62,191 nt of DNA from Spirochaetaceae bacterium (GTDB taxonomy: Bacteria > Spirochaetota > Spirochaetia > SZUA-6 > DRHE01): the NCBI GenBank assembly GCA_020353535.1, contig CP070696.1, forward strand, positions 2,541,974 through 2,604,164. The letters run 5' to 3'. Shown in pieces: positions 51,162 through 60,471 of this stretch (its first letter is position 1; each line of letters starts with the position of its first letter). The notes beneath the pieces are model-generated. The model was not told where the DNA came from. It did no database searches and was given only the letters and a program-made list of their open reading frames with translations. The translations under genes and the position numbers were made by a program.

Positions 51162-51890
51162 ACAGCCATCTACTCGAAGCACTACTCCCGATACGTAGGA
51201 GGACTGCTCCGAGGCCAGGAAAGTCACCACCTTGGCTACTTCCTCGGCGCTACCCGGACGCTTCATAGCAATCTGGGTCAGGAACGCCTCATGAGCCGCT
51301 TCAGGCAACTCTCGGGTCATCTCCGTGTCGATGAATCCGGGCGCCACGGCGTTGGCCCGTACACCCCGCGTTCCCAGCTCCTTCGCCAGGCTGCGGGTCA
51401 GGCCGATCAATCCCGCCTTGGAAGCGGCGTAACTGGCCTGTCCGGCATTTCCTCCGACCCCCACTACAGAGGCCATGTTGATGATCGATCCACTCTTGTT
51501 CTTGGCCATATGCCGCCCCACGACCTTACTGATCATAAAGGCACTGGCTAGGTTGATGCTCATGACCCTGTTCCAATCCTCCAGGGTCATGCGGAAGATG
51601 AGATTGTTGTCTGTAATTCCGGCATTGTTGACCAGGATATCGATCGCACCGGCCTCTTTGATAATTCCATCGACCACCGGGGTGATTTTTTCCTCCACTG
51701 CGACGTTCGCCTCTTTGTAAAAGACCTGCCCCCCTCCCTGCTTCGCCGCCTTTTCCATTTCGGAGAGGAATTCGCTGGGTTTGAGATCAATGAAGTACAC
51801 TGTGGCTCCCTCCCTGAGAAAGCGGAGCACAATCTCCAAGCCAATCCCTCGGGCTCCTCCTGTGACGATTGCTTTCTTTCCCTCTAACAT
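51150..51890 (-). CDS. fabG: 3-oxoacyl-ACP reductase
   Basis: A 246-residue short-chain dehydrogenase. The cofactor motif is T-G-G-A-R-G-I-G, then N-N-A-G, catalytic Ser in A-S-V-V-G, Y-A-A-S-K and P-G-F-I-D-T-E-M. The C terminus V-D-G-C-M-A-I is in the place of the usual G-G-M-x-M. It reduces 3-oxoacyl-ACP with NADPH. Two ATGs stand in tandem at 51893 and 51890; the second gives the typical M-L-E-G-K start. It begins a few bases after the fabD stop. Confidence 0.95.
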   Translation of the reverse strand: MLEGKKAIVTGGARGIGLEIVLRFLREGATVYFIDLKPSEFLSEMEKAAKQGGGQVFYKEANVAVEEKITPVVDGIIKEAGAIDILVNNAGITDNNLIFRMTLEDWNRVMSINLASAFMISKVVGRHMAKNKSGSIINMASVVGVGGNAGQASYAASKAGLIGLTRSLAKELGTRGVRANAVAPGFIDTEMTRELPEAAHEAFLTQIAMKRPGSAEEVAKVVTFLASEQSSYVSGVVLRVDGCMAI

Positions 51891-51897
51891 CATGTTC

Positions 51898-52839
51898 CTA
51901 TTCCTCGACGATTTTTTCGATATCCTCCAGCTTTCCCGCTGGAAGACAGGGGTAGGCTTGAGAAAAGGCCTTCCACAGGCCGCCTAATACGGAACCCGGA
52001 CCTACTTCCAGTAAACGAGTGAATCCATCATCCAGGAGGCTCTGCTCTTCGTCAACCCAGCACACCGTCGACACCGCCTGACGAATGCACAGCTGCCGTG
52101 CCTCTTCACCTGATGCGATTCGTTTACCGGTCACGTTGGCGTACACCGCCTTTACCGGATCGCTGAAGGTAGTACCGGCAAGAATCTCCTCCAAGCCTTT
52201 TCGCGCCTCTTCAAGAAGGGGGGTGTGAAAGGGAGCGGATACTTTTAAAACGACGACCCGGCGGGCTCCGGCTTCTTTGAAGGCGTTTTCAGCTTCGGCC
52301 AACCCCTCGGCGGTCCCACCCAGGACGATCTGGCTGGGGCTGGAATAGTTAGCCAGATACACCTGCTTGCCTTCCAGCCTCTTGAGCACATCGGTTGCTT
52401 TTGTATAATCCAAACCCAGTACCGCAGCCATGCCAGCCTTGCCGTCACTCCCGGGTCTGTCCAGAGCCCTGGCCGCTTTCTCCATCAGCTGACCCCGGAC
52501 TTTCACGATCGGGAACAGGTCTTCCAGGGCGATAACGCCGGCTTCGTGCAGAGCACTGTATTCGCCTAGACTGAATCCGGCGGCCCCTTCCGGTTCGATT
52601 CCCTTCTCCTTGCATACGAGGCTGGCAGCCACACTAGCCAGGGTCACCGCGACCTGGGTATTGTCCGTGGCTTTCAGCTCCTCCTCGCTCCCTTCGAACA
52701 GCAATCTCTGTAGATCCATGCTGGTTGCATCGGATGCCAAGGAGAACAGATCTTTGACCTTCGCACTGGTCTCCCAGAGGTCTTTGGCCATGCCGGGGTA
52801 CTGTGCCCCCTGCCCGGGAAAGAGAAAACAAGTCTTCAT
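51898..52839 (-). CDS. fabD: Malonyl-CoA:ACP transacylase
   Basis: A 313-residue acyltransferase. N terminus C-F-L-F-P-G-Q-G-A-Q-Y is typical. The nucleophile elbow reads G-F-S-L-G-E-Y-S-A-L; the His that often precedes the Ser (G-H-S-L-G) is Phe, a known variation. The catalytic His is in S-A-P-F-H-T-P-L-L. It loads malonyl groups onto ACP. First gene of a leftward fabD-fabG-fabF operon, with its promoter sharing a -35 region with fabH. Confidence 0.95.
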   Translation of the reverse strand: MKTCFLFPGQGAQYPGMAKDLWETSAKVKDLFSLASDATSMDLQRLLFEGSEEELKATDNTQVAVTLASVAASLVCKEKGIEPEGAAGFSLGEYSALHEAGVIALEDLFPIVKVRGQLMEKAARALDRPGSDGKAGMAAVLGLDYTKATDVLKRLEGKQVYLANYSSPSQIVLGGTAEGLAEAENAFKEAGARRVVVLKVSAPFHTPLLEEARKGLEEILAGTTFSDPVKAVYANVTGKRIASGEEARQLCIRQAVSTVCWVDEEQSLLDDGFTRLLEVGPGSVLGGLWKAFSQAYPCLPAGKLEDIEKIVEE

Positions 52840-52861
52840 GCAGGCTCCTTTGGGATCGCAA

Positions 52862-52890
52862 AAAATAGCACATCACCCATGGGTTGTCAA
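52862..52890 (-). promoter_or_regulatory. fabD promoter
   Basis: On the minus strand a perfect TTGACA (52890-52885), 17 bases, TATTTT. Its -35 overlaps that of the fabH promoter on the other strand, so the two promoters cannot be fully occupied at the same time. Confidence 0.65.
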
Positions 52891-52913
52891 GTGCCACCAT
52901 TGTCGCTTAAAAT
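52884..52913 (+). promoter_or_regulatory. fabH promoter
   Basis: TTGTCA, 18 bases, TAAAAT, with transcription expected to start near 52920, about 23 bases before the fabH ATG. Back to back with the fabD promoter. Confidence 0.6.
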
Positions 52914-52942
52914 GCTTGAACCTATTTCCGATGGAGACAGTC

Positions 52943-53929
52943 ATGAATGCAGTCATCTGCGCTACCGGGACCTACGTACCTGAAAGGCGCATGTCCAATC
53001 ATGAATTTGAAGAATACCTCGACACTTCCGATGAATGGATCGTGTCCCACACCGGGATCCGCTATCGCCACATCGCGGCGGATGATCAGGCGGCATCGGA
53101 TCTGGCCACTGAAGCGGCAAAAAAGGCTCTGCACCGGGCAGAAATCGATCCCGCGGAGCTCGACATGATTCTGCTGGCAACGGCAACACCGGATTTCGTG
53201 GGTTTTCCCGGCACCGCCTGCATCGTGCAGGACAATTTAGGTGCGAAGAATGCCGCAGCCATGGACCTGGTGGCCGGCTGCACCGGATTCATCTACGGCC
53301 TGGAAACTGCCAAAGGCTTCATCAGCTCCGGCTTCGCCAAGAAGGTTCTGCTCATCGGTGCCGAGGTGCTGTCCCGACACGTCAACTGGCAGGATCGCAA
53401 CACCTGCGTTCTGTTCGGCGACGGAGCCGGAGCCGCGATCCTCTGCGCCGATGAAGGACCTGCGGAGCGAGGTGTACTGTACTCCTATATCCGCTCTCTG
53501 GGGTCCGGGGCTCGGCTGCTGGAACGGACCGCCGGAGGCAGCCGCTTTCCCTACAAGCAGGGCGAGACCGATCCCAACGACCTGCTCCTCAAGATGGACG
53601 GACGGAAGGTGTACAATTTTGCCGTTTCCTCCCTGGTGGAGACGATCGATCACCTGCTCGATTACCACGATCTTAGTGTCGATGATATCAAATACATCAT
53701 CCCCCATCAGGCCAACCTGCGCATCATCGAAGCCGCAGCAAAGAGGAAGAAAATCCCCCTGGACAGGTTCTACGTGAACATCCAAGAGTTCGCCAACACA
53801 TCGGCGGCCACCATCCCGATCGCCCTGGCCGAGCTTCAGGGTAAACACATGCTCCAGGAGGGGGATCTGCTGATCGCGATCGGTTTCGGCGCCGGATTGA
53901 CCTATGGAGGAAACCTGATCCGCTGGTGA
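52943..53929 (+). CDS. fabH: Beta-ketoacyl-ACP synthase III
   Basis: A 328-residue initiating condensing enzyme. The triad is Cys in A-G-C-T-G-F, His in P-H-Q-A-N and Asn in F-A-N-T-S-A-A-T. N terminus I-C-A-T-G-T-Y-V-P-E is typical; W-I-V-S-H-T-G-I-R and R-T-A-G-G-S follow. It condenses acetyl-CoA (or a branched primer) with malonyl-ACP. The ATG at 52943 has GGAGA about 6 bases upstream; the long open frame from 52610 runs antisense to fabD and is rejected. GTGA overlap with the HAD gene downstream. Confidence 0.96.
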   Translation: MNAVICATGTYVPERRMSNHEFEEYLDTSDEWIVSHTGIRYRHIAADDQAASDLATEAAKKALHRAEIDPAELDMILLATATPDFVGFPGTACIVQDNLGAKNAAAMDLVAGCTGFIYGLETAKGFISSGFAKKVLLIGAEVLSRHVNWQDRNTCVLFGDGAGAAILCADEGPAERGVLYSYIRSLGSGARLLERTAGGSRFPYKQGETDPNDLLLKMDGRKVYNFAVSSLVETIDHLLDYHDLSVDDIKYIIPHQANLRIIEAAAKRKKIPLDRFYVNIQEFANTSAATIPIALAELQGKHMLQEGDLLIAIGFGAGLTYGGNLIRW

Positions 53930-54849
53930 TCCCCGAATCGCCCGTCGATGCCGTTGATCCGCAGGGATTGATCGCCCGGCTTAAGCGGCACACCAGCCCG
54001 CTTGCTCCAATCCCGACTGAACAACAACCCCGCCTATGGAGGCTGCCCCATATTCGAGCACTGCTGTTCGATGTATATGGTACTCTGTTCATCTCCGCCT
54101 CCGGTGACATCGGCACAAGCGATATCGAAGCACACGGCCGCGCCCTTGGTCAGGTTATGGAGGCTCTCAAAATCACCGTAGACCACAATACGGCTGTAAG
54201 AGCCGCCACGACTCTGGTGCAAGCGATCATCCGGACACATGAGCAACTCAAGGACCAGGGTCGGACTTACCCCGAGGTGGATATCAGGACTATCTTTCTG
54301 GAAGTGCTGGGGTACCTGAGAAGCAAGGGAGTGGTATTGGAGGAATCCTCGCGGCAGTTTTGCGAAATCCTGGCCGTGGAGTACGAATGCCGCATCAACC
54401 CGACCTGGCCCATGCCGGGGCTTGCCGACACGCTTCAGTGTCTCAGGGAGCGGGGCAATCTTCTCGGAATCGTCTCCAACGCCCAATTTTACACCCCCCT
54501 GCTGTTTCCGGCCCACCTGGACCAGACTCTGGAGTCCCTGGGCTTCGATCCCGATCTCTGCGTCTGGTCTTACCGGCATCTGGAGGCCAAACCGTCACCG
54601 AACCTGTTCCGCCGCGCCCTGGAGGCGTTGCAGCGCCGTGGGATCGAGCCGGCCCAGGTGCTCTACGTGGGCAACGACAGGATCAACGATGTCTGGCCTG
54701 CCGCTCAGTCGGGGATGAGGACCGCCCTGTTTGCGGGGGATCGTCGCTCCTTCCGACCCCGCAGGGAAGATCTCCGTGGCCGGGACATGCGGGAGGATGT
54801 TGTCCTGACAGAATTTTCTCAACTGCTCGAAGTACTCGACGCTGATTGA
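53926..54849 (+). CDS. HAD-superfamily hydrolase
   Basis: A 307-residue HAD hydrolase with an unusual 40-residue N-terminal extension. Motif I is L-L-F-D-V-Y-G-T-L-F, motif II is G-I-V-S-N-A-Q-F, and the acidic motif IV is Y-V-G-N-D-R-I-N-D-V. A helical cap lies between motifs I and II. Tyr in place of the second Asp of motif I is seen in haloacid-dehalogenase-type members. Starts with GTG overlapping the fabH stop as GTGA, so it is cotranslated with fabH. Substrate unknown; probably a small phosphate ester. Its 3' end overlaps the larC-like gene tail by 31 bases. Confidence 0.88.
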   Translation: MIPESPVDAVDPQGLIARLKRHTSPLAPIPTEQQPRLWRLPHIRALLFDVYGTLFISASGDIGTSDIEAHGRALGQVMEALKITVDHNTAVRAATTLVQAIIRTHEQLKDQGRTYPEVDIRTIFLEVLGYLRSKGVVLEESSRQFCEILAVEYECRINPTWPMPGLADTLQCLRERGNLLGIVSNAQFYTPLLFPAHLDQTLESLGFDPDLCVWSYRHLEAKPSPNLFRRALEALQRRGIEPAQVLYVGNDRINDVWPAAQSGMRTALFAGDRRSFRPRREDLRGRDMREDVVLTEFSQLLEVLDAD

Positions 54850-55580
54850 ATCTCCCCCGGAGAGTTCTCCGAGAGGTGCAGCACCCGCAGATAATCCGAA
54901 AATCCGGCGATCCGTTTCTGACCGCAGCCGAAGCCTTGGCCCAACAAGCGACCTTTCGGTTTTCGAGAGACCTGCCGGCCGCAGGCCGTCAAGATAGCAC
55001 AGCCGGTGGGTGTAAGGATTTCCGTACCAGTAGCCAGCGTCCGCACCCGGAAGCCGGTCAGCATGTCCCGAGTGGCCGGTGCCGGCACCGGCAGAGTACC
55101 ATGGGCCGTATCGATTGTGCCGCTGCCGACAGTGAGGGTGGAGAAACGGATACGGCTCGCCCTCAGATAATCGACGGCCAGTGCGAAGCCCAGGACGTCC
55201 ACCACGGTGTCCACGGCTCCGATCTCATGAAAATGCACCTGGTCGACCGGGACGCCGTGTACCCGGCTCTCCGCTTCGGCCAGCCGGCTCAGGATGCGCC
55301 GGCAGGTTCCCACGATGCCGGCCGCATAGTTTCCGTGTTCCAGAAGGCTGAGGATCGATGCCAGGTTTCGATACTCCCGCTGACTGTCCTCACTCCAGGA
55401 TATCTGCAGCTGAGAGCAGGGCTGGCCGGCTCGGATCTGACGGCTCCGCTGGATCTTCAATCCCGGGATTCGAAGGGGGCGGAAGCGATCCTCGAGATAC
55501 GACGGGGTGACCCCGAGATCGACCAGGGAAGCGAGGATCATATCTCCGCTGGCACCGCAAAGCAACTCGAAGTAGAGCAT
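54819..55580 (-). CDS. larC: LarC1-like nickel-cofactor protein, LarC2 absent
   Basis: A 253-residue DUF111/LarC N-terminal part. N terminus L-Y-F-E-L-L-C-G-A-S-G-D-M is the family start; V-D-Q-V-H-F-H-E-I-G-A-V-D-T-V carries the His pair; T-L-P-V-P-A-P-A-T and T-P-T-G-C-A-I-L follow. LarC inserts nickel into the pincer cofactor in a CTP-dependent reaction and normally has a C-terminal LarC2 domain, sometimes joined by a programmed frameshift. No LarC2-like sequence appears in any frame downstream; the gene ends in a Ser-rich tail over the HAD gene. The ATG at 55580 is preferred over the frame start at 55673. Ten-base palindrome GTTGTACAAC at 55587-55596. Confidence 0.8.
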   Translation of the reverse strand: MLYFELLCGASGDMILASLVDLGVTPSYLEDRFRPLRIPGLKIQRSRQIRAGQPCSQLQISWSEDSQREYRNLASILSLLEHGNYAAGIVGTCRRILSRLAEAESRVHGVPVDQVHFHEIGAVDTVVDVLGFALAVDYLRASRIRFSTLTVGSGTIDTAHGTLPVPAPATRDMLTGFRVRTLATGTEILTPTGCAILTACGRQVSRKPKGRLLGQGFGCGQKRIAGFSDYLRVLHLSENSPGEIQSASSTSSS

Positions 55581-55629
55581 GAGCGGGTTGTACAACGCAA
55601 CCTGAAAGATGTTCAAGAGGAAATTCGAC

Positions 55630-55658
55630 TTGTCTTTTAACTGGGTCGTTCGTATCAT
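55630..55658 (+). promoter_or_regulatory. ftsH promoter
   Basis: TTGTCT, 17 bases, TATCAT. Transcription would start near 55665, only about 10 bases before the ftsH ATG, leaving almost no room for a ribosome binding site. Confidence 0.55.
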
Positions 55659-55674
55659 AATAACGGGTACCATA

Positions 55675-57489
55675 ATGAACGATGACCAGCATAAAAAAAG
55701 ACAGATATCTCTAGGCTACATCGCCATTGCCCTGCTGCTGATCTTCGGACTGCAGTTTCTGTTCGTGCGGGGGATGTCCAGGGATATCCCCTACAGCGAG
55801 TTCAAACAGTATTTGGACCAGGGCATGCTCCGGGATGTGAGCGTTTCACCAACCGATATCCGCGGAGTGATCGTACGCAGCGAAACAGAACAGGAGGCCT
55901 TCGTTACCAACCGGGTCGATGACCCGGAGCTGGTCCGCCAATTGGAGGAGAAGGGGGTGCGCTTCTCCGGGCGCCAGGCCAACAGTTTCTTCGGCACCAT
56001 CCTGTCCTGGGTCCTTCCGCTGCTGATCATCTTCGCCATCTGGAACTTCACCATGCGCCGCATGTCCATCGGGGGGCCGGGTATCCTCAACGTCGGACAG
56101 AGCAAGGCCCGTCTGGTGGCGGATGAGGAGGCCAAGAAGACCTCTTTTCGGGATGTAGCCGGCATCGACGAGGCCAAGGAGGAGCTCAATGAGGTCGTGG
56201 AATTCTTAAAGACACCGAGCAAATTCGAGGAGCTGGGCGGTCGCATACCCAAAGGCGTCCTGCTGGTTGGCGCTCCCGGAACCGGCAAAACCCTGCTGGC
56301 CAAAGCCGTGGCCGGGGAAGCAGGGGTTCCCTTTTTCCACATCTCCGGCTCGGAGTTCGTCGAGATGTTCGTAGGGGTGGGAGCCGCCCGGGTTCGGGAC
56401 CTTTTCTCCCAGGCCAAGGGCAAGGCGCCCTGCATCATCTTCATCGACGAGCTGGACGCTCTGGGCAAGGTGCGGGGGTTCAATCCGATCGGCGGTCACG
56501 ACGAGCGGGAGCAGACCCTGAACCAGCTGCTCGTGGAGATGGACGGTTTCGACACCCGGGCTGGGGTAATCATCATGGGCGCCACCAACCGTCCGGAGAT
56601 TCTCGATCCCGCCCTGCTTCGTCCGGGTCGTTTCGACCGCCAGGTGGTGGTGGATCGACCCGACCTGAACGGCAGGGAAGCGATCCTGAAAATCCACAGC
56701 CAAAGCGTGAAACTGGCCAAAGAGGTAGACCTGAAAGTGATTGCCGGGCGGACTCCCGGAATGGTAGGCGCCGACCTGGCCAACATTGTCAACGAAGCGG
56801 CTCTTCTGGCCGCTCGGCGCGGCAAGAAGAGCGTCACCATGAACGAGCTGGATGAGGCCATCGACCGGGTGATCGCCGGCCTGGAGAAGAAGAAGCGCCT
56901 GATCAGTCCCAAGGAAAAGAAGATCGTGGCCTACCACGAAGCGGGCCACGCCCTGGTGGCGGAAACCCTCCCCAATACGGATGTGGTGCACAAGATCTCC
57001 ATCGTCCCACGGGGAATCGCCGCTTTGGGATACACCATTCAGCTTCCCACCGAGGACCGGTATCTGATGACCAAGAGCGAGCTGGAGGATCGGCTGGCCG
57101 TGCTTTTGGCCGGTCGGGTCACCGAGGAGCTGATCTTCGGGGATGTGTCTACCGGCGCCCAGAACGACCTGATGCGGGCGACGGACATCGCCAGGGCCAT
57201 GGTCAAGGAGTACGGGATGAGCGGCAAGATGGGATTGATGGCCTATGAGCGGCCCCGCAATCCCTTCCTCACCGGCGACAACTGGATGCCCACTGAGAAG
57301 GAGTATTCGGAGAAGATCGCCGCGGAAATCGACGAGGAAGTGAAGCGCATTCTCGATGAAACCCACGACAAAACCCAGAAGATCATCGAGGAGAAGCGGG
57401 AAACCCTGGATTCTCTGGCCAAGCTGCTGATGGAGAAGGAAGTGGTAGACCGTGAGGAGTTCAAAAAGCTGCTGAAGCTGGCGGTCTGA
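55675..57489 (+). CDS. ftsH: ATP-dependent zinc metalloprotease FtsH
   Basis: A 604-residue membrane AAA+ protease. Two membrane helices (about 14-34 and 105-125) flank a periplasmic domain. AAA domain: Walker A G-A-P-G-T-G-K-T, pore loop F-V-E-M-F-V-G-V-G, Walker B I-F-I-D-E-L-D. The protease site is H-E-A-G-H, with the third ligand Asp in the later helical part. C terminus is coiled coil-like. It degrades membrane and regulatory proteins. The ATG at 55675 is the first sensible start; the open frame from 55609 covers the promoter. No clear ribosome binding site. Confidence 0.97.
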   Translation: MNDDQHKKRQISLGYIAIALLLIFGLQFLFVRGMSRDIPYSEFKQYLDQGMLRDVSVSPTDIRGVIVRSETEQEAFVTNRVDDPELVRQLEEKGVRFSGRQANSFFGTILSWVLPLLIIFAIWNFTMRRMSIGGPGILNVGQSKARLVADEEAKKTSFRDVAGIDEAKEELNEVVEFLKTPSKFEELGGRIPKGVLLVGAPGTGKTLLAKAVAGEAGVPFFHISGSEFVEMFVGVGAARVRDLFSQAKGKAPCIIFIDELDALGKVRGFNPIGGHDEREQTLNQLLVEMDGFDTRAGVIIMGATNRPEILDPALLRPGRFDRQVVVDRPDLNGREAILKIHSQSVKLAKEVDLKVIAGRTPGMVGADLANIVNEAALLAARRGKKSVTMNELDEAIDRVIAGLEKKKRLISPKEKKIVAYHEAGHALVAETLPNTDVVHKISIVPRGIAALGYTIQLPTEDRYLMTKSELEDRLAVLLAGRVTEELIFGDVSTGAQNDLMRATDIARAMVKEYGMSGKMGLMAYERPRNPFLTGDNWMPTEKEYSEKIAAEIDEEVKRILDETHDKTQKIIEEKRETLDSLAKLLMEKEVVDREEFKKLLKLAV

Positions 57490-57501
57490 GGCAGTCGCTG
57501 A

Positions 57502-59103
57502 CTAACGCCATCCTTCGATGTCATCCAGCGGATAGATCGGTCTGGGCAGGTTTTCGTAGCGAAGAGCGAAGACATCCACATTGGTGGTTCCCGGTGTTAT
57601 CACATCCAGGGTTTTGCAGTTGTAGCGCATATAGGTGAAGCGAAAGGGAAAGATATTCTTCACCACCACCACATCGGCTTTTCTGAGATTGAGACCGAAA
57701 TCCGTAAAAAACGTAGGCCGGTAGGTCATGGCCGGGAGCTCGGTAAGGATCAGATGGACGCCCTGGCATCGCAGGATGGCGGTCTTGCCGAGTTGGCCCT
57801 CCTCTTGATAGATGACTTCCCCCCTCACCGTCAGCGGCCTGTTGTACGCGGCATCGAGCTTTCCACCCACTGAGAGGGTAATGGTGTCGTGGAGTGGGGC
57901 CCTGCAGGCCGTACAAGCCGCCTCCTGGTCCCGAACCGGTACGTAGGATACCAGCTCCGGATTTTCCTGCAGCAACGCCTTCAGGATCCACGTACTTTCC
58001 CCGGGAGCACCGGCGCCGACGGCGTCGGAGACATCACAGATCACAATGGTACCGAACAGTCGGGCCAGTTTCTTTTTGTTGGCAATGGCTACGGCCTCTG
58101 AAGGAGAGATCCCTATAGGATGTTCGACATCCCGCACCGACCAATTGAGTTCCGCCAGGTGCTCCGCTGTTTCCCGGGCCAGCTGCGGATCATCGTCGGT
58201 TACGGCTACCGTGGCCCAGCCCAGCTGCGGGTCGTCCAGCCATATCTGCACCATGAAATTGGATACGCTCAACACTCTCCTGTCCTTTTCCATTCTATCC
58301 ATGGTCTTGAAAATATCCCGCATGGGAGCCAGGAAATCGATGGTCATGCCCCCGCCCTTGAGAAGGCGCATCTTGACATACTCCATGGTCGGCCGAATTT
58401 CTCCTCGCACGCATTGAAGTAGCAGCTTGCCGCAGGTGTAGCCGGTCTTGTAGAAATCCCGGTGCGGATTGGTTTTGTAGCCAACGATGAAGGTGGCGTT
58501 TTCCACTTTTGTTCGAGTGATGTTGGCATGAAGGTCGAAAGAAACGCCGATCGGCACTTCCGGGCCGACGATTCGCCGGACCGCTGCGATGAGATCACCG
58601 TCGGGATCGTGCATTCCCTGAACCCCCATGGCGCCGTGGAGGCAGAGGTATACGCCGTCCAGGATTCCGGCATTCCACAATCCCTCCAGCAGATCTGCCT
58701 TGAGCGCCTCGTACACCGCCTTCTGAACCGGTCCTCCGGACATGGCCGTGGCGCTTACGATGGGCACGATATCCACCTGGTCTTTTCCCAGCTTCTCTAC
58801 CGCCGCCCAAAAACCTCCCAAGGTAAACCACCTATATTCCCGGGCAAGCTGCTCAATCTCATCACCCCGGTACAGGCCCAGGGCTTCGAAGTCCCGCATT
58901 GTCGTCGGCACGGGAGAAAAGGAATTTGTCTCCTGAGCGACCTGGGCGACGGCGATCCGATACCTCTCGCGGGGTGCAGAAGGCGCCCGTTTCCTGCCGT
59001 CGGAAATGCAGCCCGTCAGAACCCAAACGAATACGAAAAAACAGACGAGAACTCCGAAGAACCGAGATCTCCTCAACCCTCGATCCCCCTCTTGCCAGAA
59101 CAT
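57502..59103 (-). CDS. M81/MlrC-family protein with lipoprotein signal
   Basis: A 533-residue protein. A signal peptide ending in lipobox V-L-T-G-C at about residue 32 precedes an MlrC-like domain: A-Q-V-A-Q-E-T-N-S-F-S-P, G-V-Y-L-C-L-H-G-A-M, S-F-D-L-H-A-N-I-T with likely metal His/Asp, and G-Y-K-T-N-P-H-R-D. MlrC was named for a microcystin-degradation cluster; most family members are cytosolic and untested. Export as a lipoprotein is unusual and suggests a periplasmic or surface hydrolase. The ATG at 59103 has a weak ribosome binding site; a TTG about 27 bases downstream is possible. Confidence 0.85.
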   Translation of the reverse strand: MFWQEGDRGLRRSRFFGVLVCFFVFVWVLTGCISDGRKRAPSAPRERYRIAVAQVAQETNSFSPVPTTMRDFEALGLYRGDEIEQLAREYRWFTLGGFWAAVEKLGKDQVDIVPIVSATAMSGGPVQKAVYEALKADLLEGLWNAGILDGVYLCLHGAMGVQGMHDPDGDLIAAVRRIVGPEVPIGVSFDLHANITRTKVENATFIVGYKTNPHRDFYKTGYTCGKLLLQCVRGEIRPTMEYVKMRLLKGGGMTIDFLAPMRDIFKTMDRMEKDRRVLSVSNFMVQIWLDDPQLGWATVAVTDDDPQLARETAEHLAELNWSVRDVEHPIGISPSEAVAIANKKKLARLFGTIVICDVSDAVGAGAPGESTWILKALLQENPELVSYVPVRDQEAACTACRAPLHDTITLSVGGKLDAAYNRPLTVRGEVIYQEEGQLGKTAILRCQGVHLILTELPAMTYRPTFFTDFGLNLRKADVVVVKNIFPFRFTYMRYNCKTLDVITPGTTNVDVFALRYENLPRPIYPLDDIEGWR

Positions 59104-59182
59104 GTTCTTAACAGCATATCACAGGGGGATTAGTCCGCGAATATACGCGGGAAGGAAATAGAATCGCCGCATCGTATCCCTG

Positions 59183-59211
59183 TTACCATTTCTGCGAGGG
59201 CGTGGTATAAA
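59183..59211 (+). promoter_or_regulatory. Promoter of DUF89 gene
   Basis: TTACCA, 17 bases, TATAAA. Transcription would begin close to 59218, the first base of the GTG start, predicting a leaderless mRNA. Confidence 0.4.
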
Positions 59212-59217
59212 TCGCTC

Positions 59218-60450
59218 GTGAGCCCGAATCCGTCCCACCCCCCTGCCCCTGTAATCACCACCGCCGATCCCGATTCCTTCGCTGCATTCACCCTCACCCG
59301 GCGGTTGCCGGCGCTGCTCGATCAGGTGATGGAGAAAAACAGGCTCTCCGGAGCCCGGGCAACACCCCTGCGGGACCTCAAGCGGCGACTTCGTGCCGGA
59401 ACCGTGGAAGACATCTTCTCCGCCCATCCCTACCTGCGGGAACGCATGGAAACTGCGGAACAGGCAACCTGGAGCCGAGAAATCGGTCGGCACAGAGGTA
59501 AGTCCTGGCTGAACCTTCCATGGTACTTTGCCGAGAGTCTTTTCTACCTGGAGGTGCTTCTGGCCTGGGGCTACTACCGCGAGGACAGTCCCGGTTTTGC
59601 AGTGGATCCCTATCGACCATTCAAGGAGGAGGAACTACGTCGCCCGGGAGGTGCCCTGGAGCTGTCCGCCCGCATCGAGGAGGTTACCTCCGTGATCGCT
59701 TCCCCTCGACAGCAGCTGCCCATCCTGCTTCAATACTGCCTGTGGGCTAACCGGCTGGATCTGAGCTACAGCCAGCTGGTGGAGAAGTACGGGAACCGTT
59801 TGGATCTTGAAACGAATCGACTGCTCGTAGACCACAGCGACCTGGCCGCCGAGAGACTTCTCCGGGCCAGACGGATCGATCTGATCCTGGACAACTGCGC
59901 CTCGGAGCTGATCGCCGATCTGCATCTAGTGCGTGCTCTGCTGACTCATGCCAGCGAACCAACGGTGGTTCTGCACTGCAAGAAAGCACCGTATTATGTT
60001 TCGGATGCGACGATCTCGGACGCAACCGCAACTATCGCTGCTCTTGTCCAAAATGACAGCCCGATCCTTAGCAACCTGGGCCAGGCACTGTCCCGGGCAC
60101 TGGAGGATGGGTCGCTGCGCCTGAGGGAGCACTTCTTCTGGAACGGACCCCTGCACTTTCCGGAATTACCCGCCGGACTGAAAAGGGAATTGAGCGAAAG
60201 TGATCTGATCGTGCTCAAGGGAGACGCAAACTACAGGAGGCTGCTCTGCGACCGCAGATGGGATCCCTCCACGGACATGAAATCGATCGTCGGGTATTTC
60301 CCGGCGGCCTTTGTCACGCTGCGCACCACAAAGAGTGAGCTCATTGTCGACCTTCCTCGTGAAACGGTGGAGATATTGAATAGAGACGATCCCAACTGGC
60401 TGATCGAGGGGCGCTACGGGATCATCCGCTACTGCGATCCCGGCAACTGA
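59218..60450 (+). CDS. DUF89/ARMT1-type damage-control phosphatase
   Basis: A 410-residue protein of the DUF89 family, metal-dependent phosphatases that act on damaged or surplus phosphometabolites (and, in ARMT1, on protein carboxylates). The key elements are D-L-I-L-D-N-C-A-S-E-L-I-A-D-L (metal-binding Asp and Asn), the strand T-V-V-L-H-C-K-K-A-P-Y-Y-V-S-D, and D-L-I-V-L-K-G-D-A-N-Y-R-R-L-L near the end, with the conserved K-G-x-x-N-Y. A helical N-terminal domain covers residues 1-215. The start is GTG without a ribosome binding site, adjoining a predicted transcription start. Substrate not assigned. Confidence 0.88.
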   Translation: MSPNPSHPPAPVITTADPDSFAAFTLTRRLPALLDQVMEKNRLSGARATPLRDLKRRLRAGTVEDIFSAHPYLRERMETAEQATWSREIGRHRGKSWLNLPWYFAESLFYLEVLLAWGYYREDSPGFAVDPYRPFKEEELRRPGGALELSARIEEVTSVIASPRQQLPILLQYCLWANRLDLSYSQLVEKYGNRLDLETNRLLVDHSDLAAERLLRARRIDLILDNCASELIADLHLVRALLTHASEPTVVLHCKKAPYYVSDATISDATATIAALVQNDSPILSNLGQALSRALEDGSLRLREHFFWNGPLHFPELPAGLKRELSESDLIVLKGDANYRRLLCDRRWDPSTDMKSIVGYFPAAFVTLRTTKSELIVDLPRETVEILNRDDPNWLIEGRYGIIRYCDPGN

Positions 60451-60471
60451 TCAGGCTCGCGGACCTGGAGG

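Noticed and set aside
56206..57366. A 386-codon minus-strand open frame opposite ftsH
   Set aside because: Antisense of the FtsH AAA domain; no start signals and no family features.
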